Shown here: positions 1-6,802 of the stretch, in pieces
Layout of the letters: each line of letters starts with the position of its first letter
How positions within the stretch are numbered: position 1 is the stretch's first letter
From: Cryomorphaceae bacterium
GTDB taxonomy: Bacteria > Bacteroidota > Bacteroidia > Flavobacteriales > Schleiferiaceae
Reading direction: 5' to 3'
Length of the DNA: 7,056 bases
NCBI GenBank assembly: GCA_003445735.1
Contig: DMCR01000066.1
Coordinates: 1 to 7,056, forward strand
The notes under the pieces: model-generated
Seen by the model: only the letters and a program-made list of their open reading frames with translations
Database searches by the model: none
Told to the model about the DNA's origin: nothing
Translations under genes and position numbers: made by a program

Positions 1-263
1 TATTCTGGCGAGGTATCCATATGGGAGCAGAAGCAGATGGCAGGAGCATTCTCGTGGCCTGCCGAAGCCGGGACTGTCGCATATACGTAGCCCTTCTCGT
101 CCATGTGCGCATCACTCACACCCATCGCGAGCAATTCTTCCACGAGCACGCGGCCCAAATCTTTTTGCTTTTCCGTCGACGGCACCGTAGAACTGTGCGG
201 GTCGCTTTGCGTATCTATTTGTACGTAACGCTGAAATCTTTCTAAGAGGTCGGGATATTTCAT
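1..263 (-). CDS. pepT: Peptidase T (tripeptide aminopeptidase), N-terminal part, cut by window edge
   Basis: The first 87 codons are present, read from the ATG at 263-261; the rest lies beyond position 1. Peptidase T is a cytoplasmic zinc aminopeptidase of the M20 family that releases the N-terminal residue from tripeptides. The visible part matches the start of PepT closely: LLERFQRYVQIDTQS at residues 6-20, VPSTEKQ at 27-33, DEKGYVYATVPA at 55-66, and SHMDTSPE at 80-87. In the family, the His and Asp of that last motif (here His81 and Asp83) are a metal ligand and a catalytic-site residue. The ATG overlaps the TGA of the upstream sugar transferase gene as ATGA, so translation is probably coupled and the two genes co-transcribed. 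No frame break is visible. The C-terminal catalytic half, with the remaining metal ligands, cannot be checked. Confidence in the family is high because several PepT-specific motifs occur in order. Confidence 0.93.
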   Translation of the reverse strand, partial: MKYPDLLERFQRYVQIDTQSDPHSSTVPSTEKQKDLGRVLVEELLAMGVSDAHMDEKGYVYATVPASAGHENAPAICFCSHMDTSPE

Positions 264-1585
264 GTATCCAATTTTTGATGCAAGCTGCTCGGGTAAAACA
301 CTGTACGCAGCAGCGTTTCCAATATGATTCTAAGATCCAATAGCAGGGACCAATTTTCAACGTAATACACGTCTGCCCGGATGCGCTCCTGCAACAAGGC
401 TTCATCCGCGCCCGGTCCACCGCCGCGTAATCCTCTGCTCTGTGCTAACCCGGTCACCCCTGGCTTGGCCCAATGGCGAATGCGGTAATTTTTAACCATC
501 GAACTATACGATTCCACATCCTCGCTCGTGTGCGGGCGCGGCCCCACCAAACTCATCTGTCCCGCCAAAACGTTGAACAGTTGTGGCAGCTCGTCCCAAC
601 CCATTTTGCGCATCCAACGCTGTAATCCATTGGAATCGCCGGTGGACGGCTTGATTGTCTGAAATTTCAAGACTTTGAAAGGCCTTCCTGATAAACCTAC
701 ACGCTCTTGAATGAACAAAGGCTTCACCCCGGATAAGAGCAGGAGGACTGCTGAAATTGGAAAAATCCAAGACAACAATACCACGATGCCTACTAGGGCA
801 AAAACCACATCAAACAATCTCTTGAGAAGTGCGTTCGACCACAATAATAGCGGTTCGCTGCGCTGTGAGAACACTGGAATGCCTTCCAGGGTGGACATGT
901 TCATCTGACCGGCATAATGCGCGCCCATATCCGGAAGGTAACGAAACCGCACGCCGCGCATTTCTGCCCATCGCTCCGCCTTTTGGTATTCCTCTGAGGC
1001 TGGCGACAAGGCGCAAATAATTTCATCGATATCCAGCTGATCATCCAACGTTCCCGCGTCGACCCCAACATAAGTCCAACCCAATTCCGGGCGGTGGGTC
1101 GTGAGCGTAATGAACGCGTCGGCCGTGGCGTGGCTGCCCAATAAATAGAACCTACGTTGCCATTTCCCAGCGGCCATTTGACGGCGGAGGTACGCCACAT
1201 AAAATAATCGACTCAACCAAGCGAAGGCATAAAAGGCGCTGAAGAAAACCGCTAAGAACAGGCGGCTGTAATAATATCCTTTGAGTCCCACGACGATAAT
1301 CGCTAGTATGGCAAACTGCGCCATGGCTGCTTGGAGTAATTGGCCCGTAACATTGCGCTGCTCCAAACCCGCTGTGTAGATGAAGCTTCCCGACCAGCGG
1401 CCCACGACGAGCCAGCTCACTCCGGTCAGCACCCAAAGCTGTAAGTAATAGTTGTAATATTCTGGATTCGAGATGCGTAGATCCTCAAAGCGCCACCACC
1501 CCACTAACACGAAGAGGCCAACGATCAGCAATAAATCTGTCGTGAGTGTGAGTATTCTGTAAATATTTGCGCTTTGGTTCTGCAT
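260..1585 (-). CDS. Membrane-anchored sugar transferase (undecaprenyl-phosphate glycosylphosphotransferase family)
   Basis: A 441-residue protein that probably moves a sugar-1-phosphate from a nucleotide sugar to undecaprenyl phosphate at the inner membrane, the first step of an exopolysaccharide, capsule or O-antigen unit. Visible order: four hydrophobic segments near residues 11-30, 45-62, 83-101 and 108-128; a soluble middle domain with a Rossmann-like start (RRFYLLGSHATAD, 144-156); a further hydrophobic segment at 256-284, expected to be the re-entrant anchor; then the bacterial sugar transferase domain. That domain keeps QERVG (293-297), DELPQ with the Asp331-Glu332 catalytic dyad, SLVGPRPH (345-352), PGVTGLAQ (375-382) and YYVENWSLLLDLRIILET (407-424). 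The usual KFR[ST]M is KFQTI here (307-311), and the linker to DELPQ is short. The frame stays open to 1711, but ATG 1585-1583 was chosen because MQNQSANIYRILTLTTDLLL is a typical family N-terminus and the longer version would overlap recG by 92 bases. The sugar specificity cannot be read from the sequence. Confidence 0.88.
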   Translation of the reverse strand: MQNQSANIYRILTLTTDLLLIVGLFVLVGWWRFEDLRISNPEYYNYYLQLWVLTGVSWLVVGRWSGSFIYTAGLEQRNVTGQLLQAAMAQFAILAIIVVGLKGYYYSRLFLAVFFSAFYAFAWLSRLFYVAYLRRQMAAGKWQRRFYLLGSHATADAFITLTTHRPELGWTYVGVDAGTLDDQLDIDEIICALSPASEEYQKAERWAEMRGVRFRYLPDMGAHYAGQMNMSTLEGIPVFSQRSEPLLLWSNALLKRLFDVVFALVGIVVLLSWIFPISAVLLLLSGVKPLFIQERVGLSGRPFKVLKFQTIKPSTGDSNGLQRWMRKMGWDELPQLFNVLAGQMSLVGPRPHTSEDVESYSSMVKNYRIRHWAKPGVTGLAQSRGLRGGGPGADEALLQERIRADVYYVENWSLLLDLRIILETLLRTVFYPSSLHQKLDT

Positions 1586-1619
1586 AAACGACGCTGAAAA
1601 GATACTTACTTTTACAACG
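1586..1619. promoter_or_regulatory. Divergent start-to-start gap, possible back-to-back promoters
   Basis: Only 34 bases separate the ATG of the minus-strand sugar transferase from the ATG of recG, so promoters for both operons must lie here or inside the opposing genes. On the plus strand, TACTTTTA at 1607-1614 fits the Bacteroidota -7 pattern TAnnTTTG in all but the last base, but no TTG lies at the right distance upstream. On the minus strand, TATCTTTT (complement of 1597-1604) is an equally near match, with a TTG 22 bases upstream (complement of 1627-1629, inside recG). Either would give an almost leaderless transcript. These are weak matches to a short pattern. Neither start has an evident Shine-Dalgarno. 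Confidence 0.25.
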
Positions 1620-3710
1620 ATGAGCACAACCCAAAGCCCTATTGTATATGCCAACGGTATTGGACCGGATCGCGCCGCAGTCCTTGCGGACGAGCTTGGG
1701 ATTCGTACCATGCGCCAAATGCTCGAGCACTATCCCTTCCGCTATGTGGATAAAAGTAGTTTTTCCACAGTGGCTGGGTTGACCGCATTTAGCGGCGAGG
1801 TGCAAATCAAAGGACAAATCACCGGATGGGAAAACGTGGGTACGGGCAGGCAAAGTAGATTGATTGCGTATTTCAAGGATTCGACCGGCGAAATAGAATT
1901 GGTTTGGTTTAAGGGGGCCAAGTGGATCTCGCGTTCCCTCAAGGCCAATGTTCCGCTCATCGTGTATGGTAAAGTCAGTGATTTTAAAGGAAAAAAGAGC
2001 ATTCCCCATCCTGAAATATATGCCCCCGAGACGCAGCAAAGCTCCACCTTGGAGCCTGTATACTCCACCACCGACAAACTCACTAAAAAAGGCCTTCATT
2101 CCAAAGGATTTGGAAAGGTCATTTATGGAATATTAAAGACGGAATTAACCCATATCCAAGATCCCTTGAGCGAAGCTTTTCGCACAAAACATGATCTCAT
2201 AGGATTGCCCCAAGCCCTTCAATGGATTCACTTCCCTAAAAGTGTCGAACATCTCGAAGCGGCAAAAAAACGAATCAAGTTTGACGAATTCTTCTTTTTA
2301 CAACTGACCCAATTGCGCAATAAAATACGCCAAAAAACCAGCATCAAAGGATATGCTTTCGATGAGGTCGGACAGACATTCTTAAACTTCTACGAAAACC
2401 ACCTGCCCTTCGAATTGACGGGTGCGCAAAAGCGTGTGGTGAAAGAAATCCGGGCCGATGTCCGCACGGGCGCCCAGATGAACAGATTAGTTCAGGGCGA
2501 TGTCGGTAGTGGTAAAACCATTGTAGCACTTTTGGCCATGTTACTAGCCATAGACAATGGCTACCAAGCGGCCTTGATGGCGCCCACAGAAATCTTGGCC
2601 ACCCAACATTATGAAGGCTTGAGAGAATTGTGCTCTGCAGCCGGCATTTCTATCGCGCTGCTCACCGGAAGTTCATCAGCTGCCGAGCGCGCCTTCGTTC
2701 ACCAAAGTCTAGCGGACGGCAGCCTTTCCATCCTGATAGGGACCCACGCCCTTATTGAACCCACGGTGAAGTTTGCTAACCTTGGTCTCGCCGTCATCGA
2801 CGAGCAGCATCGTTTTGGGGTGGCACAGCGCGCGAAGCTTTGGAAGAAAAACGAGCACCCGCCGCATGTATTGGTGATGACTGCTACGCCTATTCCACGC
2901 ACCCTCGCTATGAGTATCTATGGGGATTTAGACGTTAGCACCATCGATGAGCTACCACCTGGAAGAAAACCAATACAGACCCACCATCTCTACGATAAAA
3001 ATCGCCTCAAACTCAACGGTTTTATGCAACGTGAAATTGCCAAGGGACGTCAAGTCTATGTGGTATTCCCGTTGATTGAGGAGAGCGAAAAAGTGGACCT
3101 TAAAAACCTTCAAGATGGCTACGAACAACTCTTGCGAGATTTCCCGCGACCACAATTCGAAATAGCCGTCGTCCACGGGCGCATGAATTCAGAGGAAAAG
3201 GAAGGTGAAATGCAGCGCTTCTCTAAGGGCAAGGCGAACATTTTAGTCTCTACAACAGTTATTGAAGTTGGTTTGAATGTGCCGAATGCCAGTGTGATGG
3301 TAATCGAAAATGCAGAGCGTTTTGGGTTAAGCCAATTGCACCAGCTGCGTGGACGTGTTGGCCGGGGATCTGAAAATAGTTACTGCATGCTGGTCTCCTC
3401 CTTCAAACTCACCGAGGATGCAAAAACGCGTTTGGAGACTATGGTTCGCACACAAGATGGGTTTGAAATCGCCGAAGTAGATATGCAATTGCGCGGTCCT
3501 GGAGATATGATGGGGACCAGGCAGAGTGGTCAATTATCTTTTAAGCTCGCCTCCCTCACCGGAGATGGAGCGCTTTTAGCTTGGACACGGCATATCGTGG
3601 AACAATTATTGCTCGAAGACCCCCAATTGGATCGACCAGAACACCAAACCATAAGAGACCACTGGGCTGCATTGTTTAAGCATCAGTGGGGATGGAACCG
3701 AATATCATAA
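1620..3710 (+). CDS. recG: ATP-dependent DNA helicase RecG
   Basis: A 696-residue, full-length RecG (E. coli RecG is 693). It is a superfamily 2 double-stranded DNA translocase that remodels stalled replication forks and branch-migrates Holliday junctions, acting as a monomer in the cytoplasm. Domains in order: a helix-hairpin-helix-like start (GIGPDRAAVLADELGI, residues 13-28) and PFRYVDKS; the wedge/OB-fold region at about 58-150, which binds the fork; then the two helicase domains. Motifs seen: Walker A GDVGSGKT (293-300), APTEILATQ (321-329), Walker B DEQHRFG (394-400), TATPIPRT (421-428), VHGRMN (518-523), TTVIEVGLNVPNAS and HQLRGRVGRG (574-583). The C-terminal hairpin region typical of RecG follows, with DGFEIAEVDMQLRGPGD (613-629) and GTRQSG (632-637). 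ATG 1620 is the only ATG after the in-frame stop at 1560-1562. The stop is one base before the next gene. All core motifs are intact, so it should be active. Confidence 0.98.
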   Translation: MSTTQSPIVYANGIGPDRAAVLADELGIRTMRQMLEHYPFRYVDKSSFSTVAGLTAFSGEVQIKGQITGWENVGTGRQSRLIAYFKDSTGEIELVWFKGAKWISRSLKANVPLIVYGKVSDFKGKKSIPHPEIYAPETQQSSTLEPVYSTTDKLTKKGLHSKGFGKVIYGILKTELTHIQDPLSEAFRTKHDLIGLPQALQWIHFPKSVEHLEAAKKRIKFDEFFFLQLTQLRNKIRQKTSIKGYAFDEVGQTFLNFYENHLPFELTGAQKRVVKEIRADVRTGAQMNRLVQGDVGSGKTIVALLAMLLAIDNGYQAALMAPTEILATQHYEGLRELCSAAGISIALLTGSSSAAERAFVHQSLADGSLSILIGTHALIEPTVKFANLGLAVIDEQHRFGVAQRAKLWKKNEHPPHVLVMTATPIPRTLAMSIYGDLDVSTIDELPPGRKPIQTHHLYDKNRLKLNGFMQREIAKGRQVYVVFPLIEESEKVDLKNLQDGYEQLLRDFPRPQFEIAVVHGRMNSEEKEGEMQRFSKGKANILVSTTVIEVGLNVPNASVMVIENAERFGLSQLHQLRGRVGRGSENSYCMLVSSFKLTEDAKTRLETMVRTQDGFEIAEVDMQLRGPGDMMGTRQSGQLSFKLASLTGDGALLAWTRHIVEQLLLEDPQLDRPEHQTIRDHWAALFKHQWGWNRIS

Positions 3711-3711
3711 G

Positions 3712-4317
3712 ATGGCAGAACGTATATCCCAATTCTTGAAAACCTATCACCAATTACTGGTGCAAACAGGTGGATACACTTTTTTGCGTTCCAATTTGCT
3801 CAAATTAGGTGCCTCCGTTATCATCATCATTGGTCTGTTTTACTTGATCGATGGATACATTATAAACATTGACGAGGCGATGGCTTGGGCGACAAGAATC
3901 CTTTCCCCAGCTGGGCTCATCGGCTTATTCTTTTTCAGCGAGGTTTCTTTTGGATTCATCACCCCAGAACTCCTTATCGTATGGGCAGATGAAACGTTAC
4001 ATCCAAGATGGACGCTCATTTTATTGGCCTCATTATCTTATGTTGCAGGAATTGCCTCCTATTTTTTGGGTCAATATTGGGCGACACGTAAAGTAGTAAA
4101 AGAGCGATTCCTTGAACGTCATAAGAATACGATGGAACAACTACGTCGATTCGGCGGATTACTCATCATTCTGGCCGCACTTACACCGCTGCCCTATCCC
4201 ATCGTATGCCAACTCAGCGGCTTGAATAAATACCCGTTCAAATATTTCGTGTGGATTACTCTAGTAAGATTCCTCAGATTTGGACTCTATGGCGCCCTAC
4301 TCTTTTCTGCCTTTTAA
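3712..4317 (+). CDS. VTT-domain (DedA/SNARE-associated superfamily, YqaA-like) inner membrane protein
   Basis: A 201-residue multi-pass membrane protein. The start is ATG 3712, one base after the recG stop (TAAGATG), so it is probably co-transcribed and translationally coupled with recG. After an amphipathic N-terminus of about 28 residues come hydrophobic segments near 31-52, 64-91, 100-121, 147-170 and 176-200. Family-like marks are the FGFITPELLIVW stretch (80-91), which resembles the [G]xIPPxxxxxW element of YqaA-like proteins, and the C-terminal pattern FGGLLIILAALTPLPYP (147-163) followed by KYPFKYFVW (173-181) and VRFLRFGLYG (185-194). The length matches YqaA-like proteins. Members of this superfamily are linked to lipid carrier flipping or membrane homeostasis, but the substrate here is unknown. 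The link to RecG appears positional only. Family membership comes from pattern recognition, not from a search. Confidence 0.8.
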   Translation: MAERISQFLKTYHQLLVQTGGYTFLRSNLLKLGASVIIIIGLFYLIDGYIINIDEAMAWATRILSPAGLIGLFFFSEVSFGFITPELLIVWADETLHPRWTLILLASLSYVAGIASYFLGQYWATRKVVKERFLERHKNTMEQLRRFGGLLIILAALTPLPYPIVCQLSGLNKYPFKYFVWITLVRFLRFGLYGALLFSAF

Positions 4318-4322
4318 AAGGC
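4309..4322. repeat. 14-base perfect palindrome across the VTT gene stop codon
   Basis: GCCTTTTAAAAGGC is its own reverse complement and contains the TAA stop (4315-4317). As RNA it could form a 5-bp hairpin with a TTAA loop. The following bases are T-rich but not a clean T run, so it is at best a weak terminator. A 14-base palindrome is expected about once in two or three windows this size by chance, so its position is more notable than its existence. Confidence 0.3.
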
Positions 4323-4332
4323 TTGCATTACT

Positions 4333-4353
4333 CTTTGCTTTTGCCGTGCAAAG
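4333..4353. repeat. Short inverted repeat in the pheT upstream gap
   Basis: CTTTGC (4333-4338) and GCAAAG (4348-4353) are perfect 6-base inverted arms around 9 bases. The left arm covers the proposed TTTG element and the right arm sits just before the proposed TAnnTTT element of the pheT promoter. It could be an operator-like dyad. With 6-base arms it could also be chance. Confidence 0.3.
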
Positions 4354-4363
4354 TGTACCTTTA
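4334..4363 (+). promoter_or_regulatory. Candidate Bacteroidota-type promoter for pheT
   Basis: TTTG at 4334-4337, an 18-base spacer, then TACCTTTA at 4356-4363. This matches the Bacteroidota sigma-A pattern (TTTG or TTG near -33, TAnnTTTG near -7) except for the last base, with a spacer inside the usual range. Transcription would begin near 4369-4371 and leave a leader of about 16-18 bases before the pheT ATG. It lies in the only gap on the plus strand longer than one base, where a new promoter is expected. Confidence 0.45.
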
Positions 4364-4386
4364 GACCTGATTCGAATTTTGCGCGC

Positions 4387-6801
4387 ATGAAGATTTCATA
4401 CCGTTGGTTAAAGCTATACTTACAAGTAAACCTCAGCCCTGAGCGAGTGGCCGAAATCCTTACCAATACCGGCCTTGAAGTGGAAGGTGTAGAAGAAGTT
4501 GAATCAGTTAGAGGTGGACTCCGCGGTGTTGTCGTAGGTAAGGTATTGACCTGCAAACAACACCCCAACGCTGATAGATTGCGCATCACTACCGTCGATG
4601 TAGGCGAAGATGTTCCCCTTCAAATTGTTTGTGGCGCTCCAAACGTCGCTGCCGGTCAAACTGTACCTGTGGCCCTAGTCGGCACCACCCTTTACCCTGA
4701 TGGCGAAGAACTGATCTTGAAAAAAAGTAAGATTCGCGGCGAAGTAAGTATGGGAATGATCTGTGCTGAAGATGAACTAGGATTAGGTAATGATCACGAT
4801 GGTATTCTCATTCTAGAAGATAAATGGAAGGCGGGCACACACTGTGCCGAAGTATTCTCGCTGGAATCCGACCATGTATTTGAAATAGGCTTGACACCGA
4901 ACCGTACCGACGCCATGGGACACATTGGCGTGGCCCGTGACCTACGTGCGGCTTTGATCACCGCGGGAGAATCGGCCCCAGCATTGATCATTCCTAGCGG
5001 CACATTCCGTTCAAACGCCGCCAATCCTATCACCCTTACCGTGGAAGATGATGGTTGTCCGACCTACTATGGCGCCTACCTTACCAACATTACCGTACAG
5101 GAAAGCCCCAAGTGGTTGCGTAATAGCCTTACGGCCATCGGCCTGACCCCGAAAAATAACGTCGTTGATATTACCAACTACGTCATGCATACCTTCGGTC
5201 ATCCTTTACACGCCTTTGATGCAGATCAACTTCAAGGAAATGCCGTGATCGTGCGTCCTGCCAAGGCCGGCGAAACTCTCACCACATTGGATGAGGTTGA
5301 ACGCACTTTAGACCCTGCAGATATGGTCATCGCCGATGCCAAAGGGCCCGTTTGTATTGCCGGTGTATTAGGAGGATTGACCAGCGGAGTAAGCCAAAGC
5401 ACCAAAAATATTTATCTCGAAGGGGCTTGTTTCAATGCCGTACGAGTTAGAAAAACCGCTAAACGTCATGCCATCAATTCCGATGCTAGCTTCCGCTATG
5501 AACGTGGTGTAGACCCAAACACTACCGCCCAAGCCCATGCCTACGCTCTCTCCTTATTGGCGGAGCATGCAGGCGCTGAAATCAGCACTGTAGACCTCGT
5601 AGGTGCTTCTTCATTCTCGTGGGAAGAAGTGAGCTTCAGTTTCCAGAAAGTCATGTCTTTGATCGGACTTGAACTCAGTGCCGACACAGTGGATTTAATC
5701 CTAAAACAATTGGACTTCAAAATCCTTGCAGTCAATGGAGATACCTGGAAAGTATCCGTCCCTACCTACCGAATGGATGTGACCCGCGATGTAGATATCG
5801 CCGAGGAAATCCTTAGAATTTATGGATTCAACAAGGTAGAGGTGCCTTCGCAAATGAAATTTAGCGTGGCTCCACTAGACCCTCGTCCCGAAAAACTCGA
5901 AAAGAATGTCCTCCAACAGCTCACCGGAAATGGTTTCTTCGAAATCATGAACAACTCCTTATGCAAAGGCGAGGATTATGAAAAACTTCAAGGCGAACTC
6001 ATCGAATCCATGGTAGAAATGATGAATCCACTGAGCCTCGATCTCAACGTGATGCGCGCCAACCTGCTTTTTGGCGGCCTACAAGCCATTAGCTTCAACC
6101 AAAATCGACAACAGCCGAACTTGAGATTCTTCGAGCGAGGAAAAACATACGGCAAAGGGGCCAGCGGGTATTACGAACAAACCAAGCTCGACCTCTTCGC
6201 CGCTGGCCACACCACCACGGACTATTGGAATCAAAGCGCTCAGGCCAACGAATACTTCTTTATGAAGGGAATGATGGAGGCCCTACTTCAAAGGTTGGGA
6301 CTGAACGCCGCCTTTAAAGCTGGTAGCCACTCCCTCTACAGCGAGTACGTAGAAATCAAATCAGGTAAGAGTACTATTGGACTCCTGGGCATGGCACATC
6401 CAAAGGTGTTGAAGCACTTCGATTGCAAAGGACCGGTGGCGCATGCTTCGATGAATTGGGAGCAATGTGTCCAATTAGTCTTGCAGCAAGGCAGCAAACT
6501 CTTCGAAAACCTACCAAAGTTCCCATCCGTACGCCGCGATGTGGCGCTTTTGGTCGACCAAAAAGAATCCTACCAAAACTTAGAAGATATAATCACCCAA
6601 ACGGGTCGTGGCCTCTTGCAAAACATCTTCTTGTTCGATGTATACGAAGGCGATAAGTTACCTAGCGATAAGAAGAGCTACGCGATCGGAATGATCTTTC
6701 AAGACGCCAACAAAACCTTGAACGATAAGGCGGTAGACAAAATGGTTTCGAAGATTGTGGACCAATTGAACAAACGTGCAGGGGCTGTGTTGAGGCAGTA
6801 G
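4387..6801 (+). CDS. pheT: Phenylalanine-tRNA ligase beta subunit
   Basis: An 804-residue, full-length PheT (E. coli is 795). With PheS it forms the alpha2-beta2 enzyme that charges tRNA-Phe; the beta chain binds tRNA and edits Tyr-tRNA-Phe. Domains in order: the N-terminal MKISYRWLKLYL segment; an EMAP-like tRNA-binding OB fold at about 45-150 (HPNADRL 59-65, CGAPN 82-86); the B3/B4 editing domain at about 215-385 (VVDITNYVMHTFGHPLHAFD 259-278, GVLGG 326-330, SDASFRYERGVDP 365-377); B5 at about 412-482, ending EEILRIYGF; a catalytic-like fold at about 485-705; and the FDX-ACB anticodon-binding domain from FPSVRRD (712-718) to the end. ATG 4387 has no Shine-Dalgarno but gives the conserved N-terminus exactly. 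pheS is not the adjacent gene on either side. I see no T-box or leader peptide in the 69-base upstream gap. The TAG stop is one base before the next start. Confidence 0.98.
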   Translation: MKISYRWLKLYLQVNLSPERVAEILTNTGLEVEGVEEVESVRGGLRGVVVGKVLTCKQHPNADRLRITTVDVGEDVPLQIVCGAPNVAAGQTVPVALVGTTLYPDGEELILKKSKIRGEVSMGMICAEDELGLGNDHDGILILEDKWKAGTHCAEVFSLESDHVFEIGLTPNRTDAMGHIGVARDLRAALITAGESAPALIIPSGTFRSNAANPITLTVEDDGCPTYYGAYLTNITVQESPKWLRNSLTAIGLTPKNNVVDITNYVMHTFGHPLHAFDADQLQGNAVIVRPAKAGETLTTLDEVERTLDPADMVIADAKGPVCIAGVLGGLTSGVSQSTKNIYLEGACFNAVRVRKTAKRHAINSDASFRYERGVDPNTTAQAHAYALSLLAEHAGAEISTVDLVGASSFSWEEVSFSFQKVMSLIGLELSADTVDLILKQLDFKILAVNGDTWKVSVPTYRMDVTRDVDIAEEILRIYGFNKVEVPSQMKFSVAPLDPRPEKLEKNVLQQLTGNGFFEIMNNSLCKGEDYEKLQGELIESMVEMMNPLSLDLNVMRANLLFGGLQAISFNQNRQQPNLRFFERGKTYGKGASGYYEQTKLDLFAAGHTTTDYWNQSAQANEYFFMKGMMEALLQRLGLNAAFKAGSHSLYSEYVEIKSGKSTIGLLGMAHPKVLKHFDCKGPVAHASMNWEQCVQLVLQQGSKLFENLPKFPSVRRDVALLVDQKESYQNLEDIITQTGRGLLQNIFLFDVYEGDKLPSDKKSYAIGMIFQDANKTLNDKAVDKMVSKIVDQLNKRAGAVLRQ

Positions 6802-6802
6802 C

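Noticed and set aside
112..420. A 102-codon minus-strand open frame over the pepT/sugar transferase junction
   Set aside because: It is an alternative frame of two well-supported genes on the same strand, Arg- and Cys-rich, with no family resemblance.
1586..1711. Upstream extension of the sugar transferase frame by 42 codons to an ATG at 1711
   Set aside because: The extra residues are antisense to the start of recG and do not resemble the family N-terminus, whereas the ATG at 1585 gives a typical start just before the first membrane segment.
1485..2099. A 204-codon open frame on the minus strand
   Set aside because: It is antisense to recG and out of frame with the sugar transferase, its residue composition looks random, and no motif is recognisable.
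4318..4386. T-box riboswitch or Phe-rich leader peptide before pheT
   Set aside because: The gap is only 69 bases, with no T-box sequence, no specifier hairpin and no short open frame rich in Phe codons.
4314..4589. A 91-codon minus-strand open frame across the VTT-pheT gap
   Set aside because: Most of it is antisense to the conserved pheT N-terminus, and its Ser/Thr/Pro-rich low-complexity translation is typical of a shadow frame.
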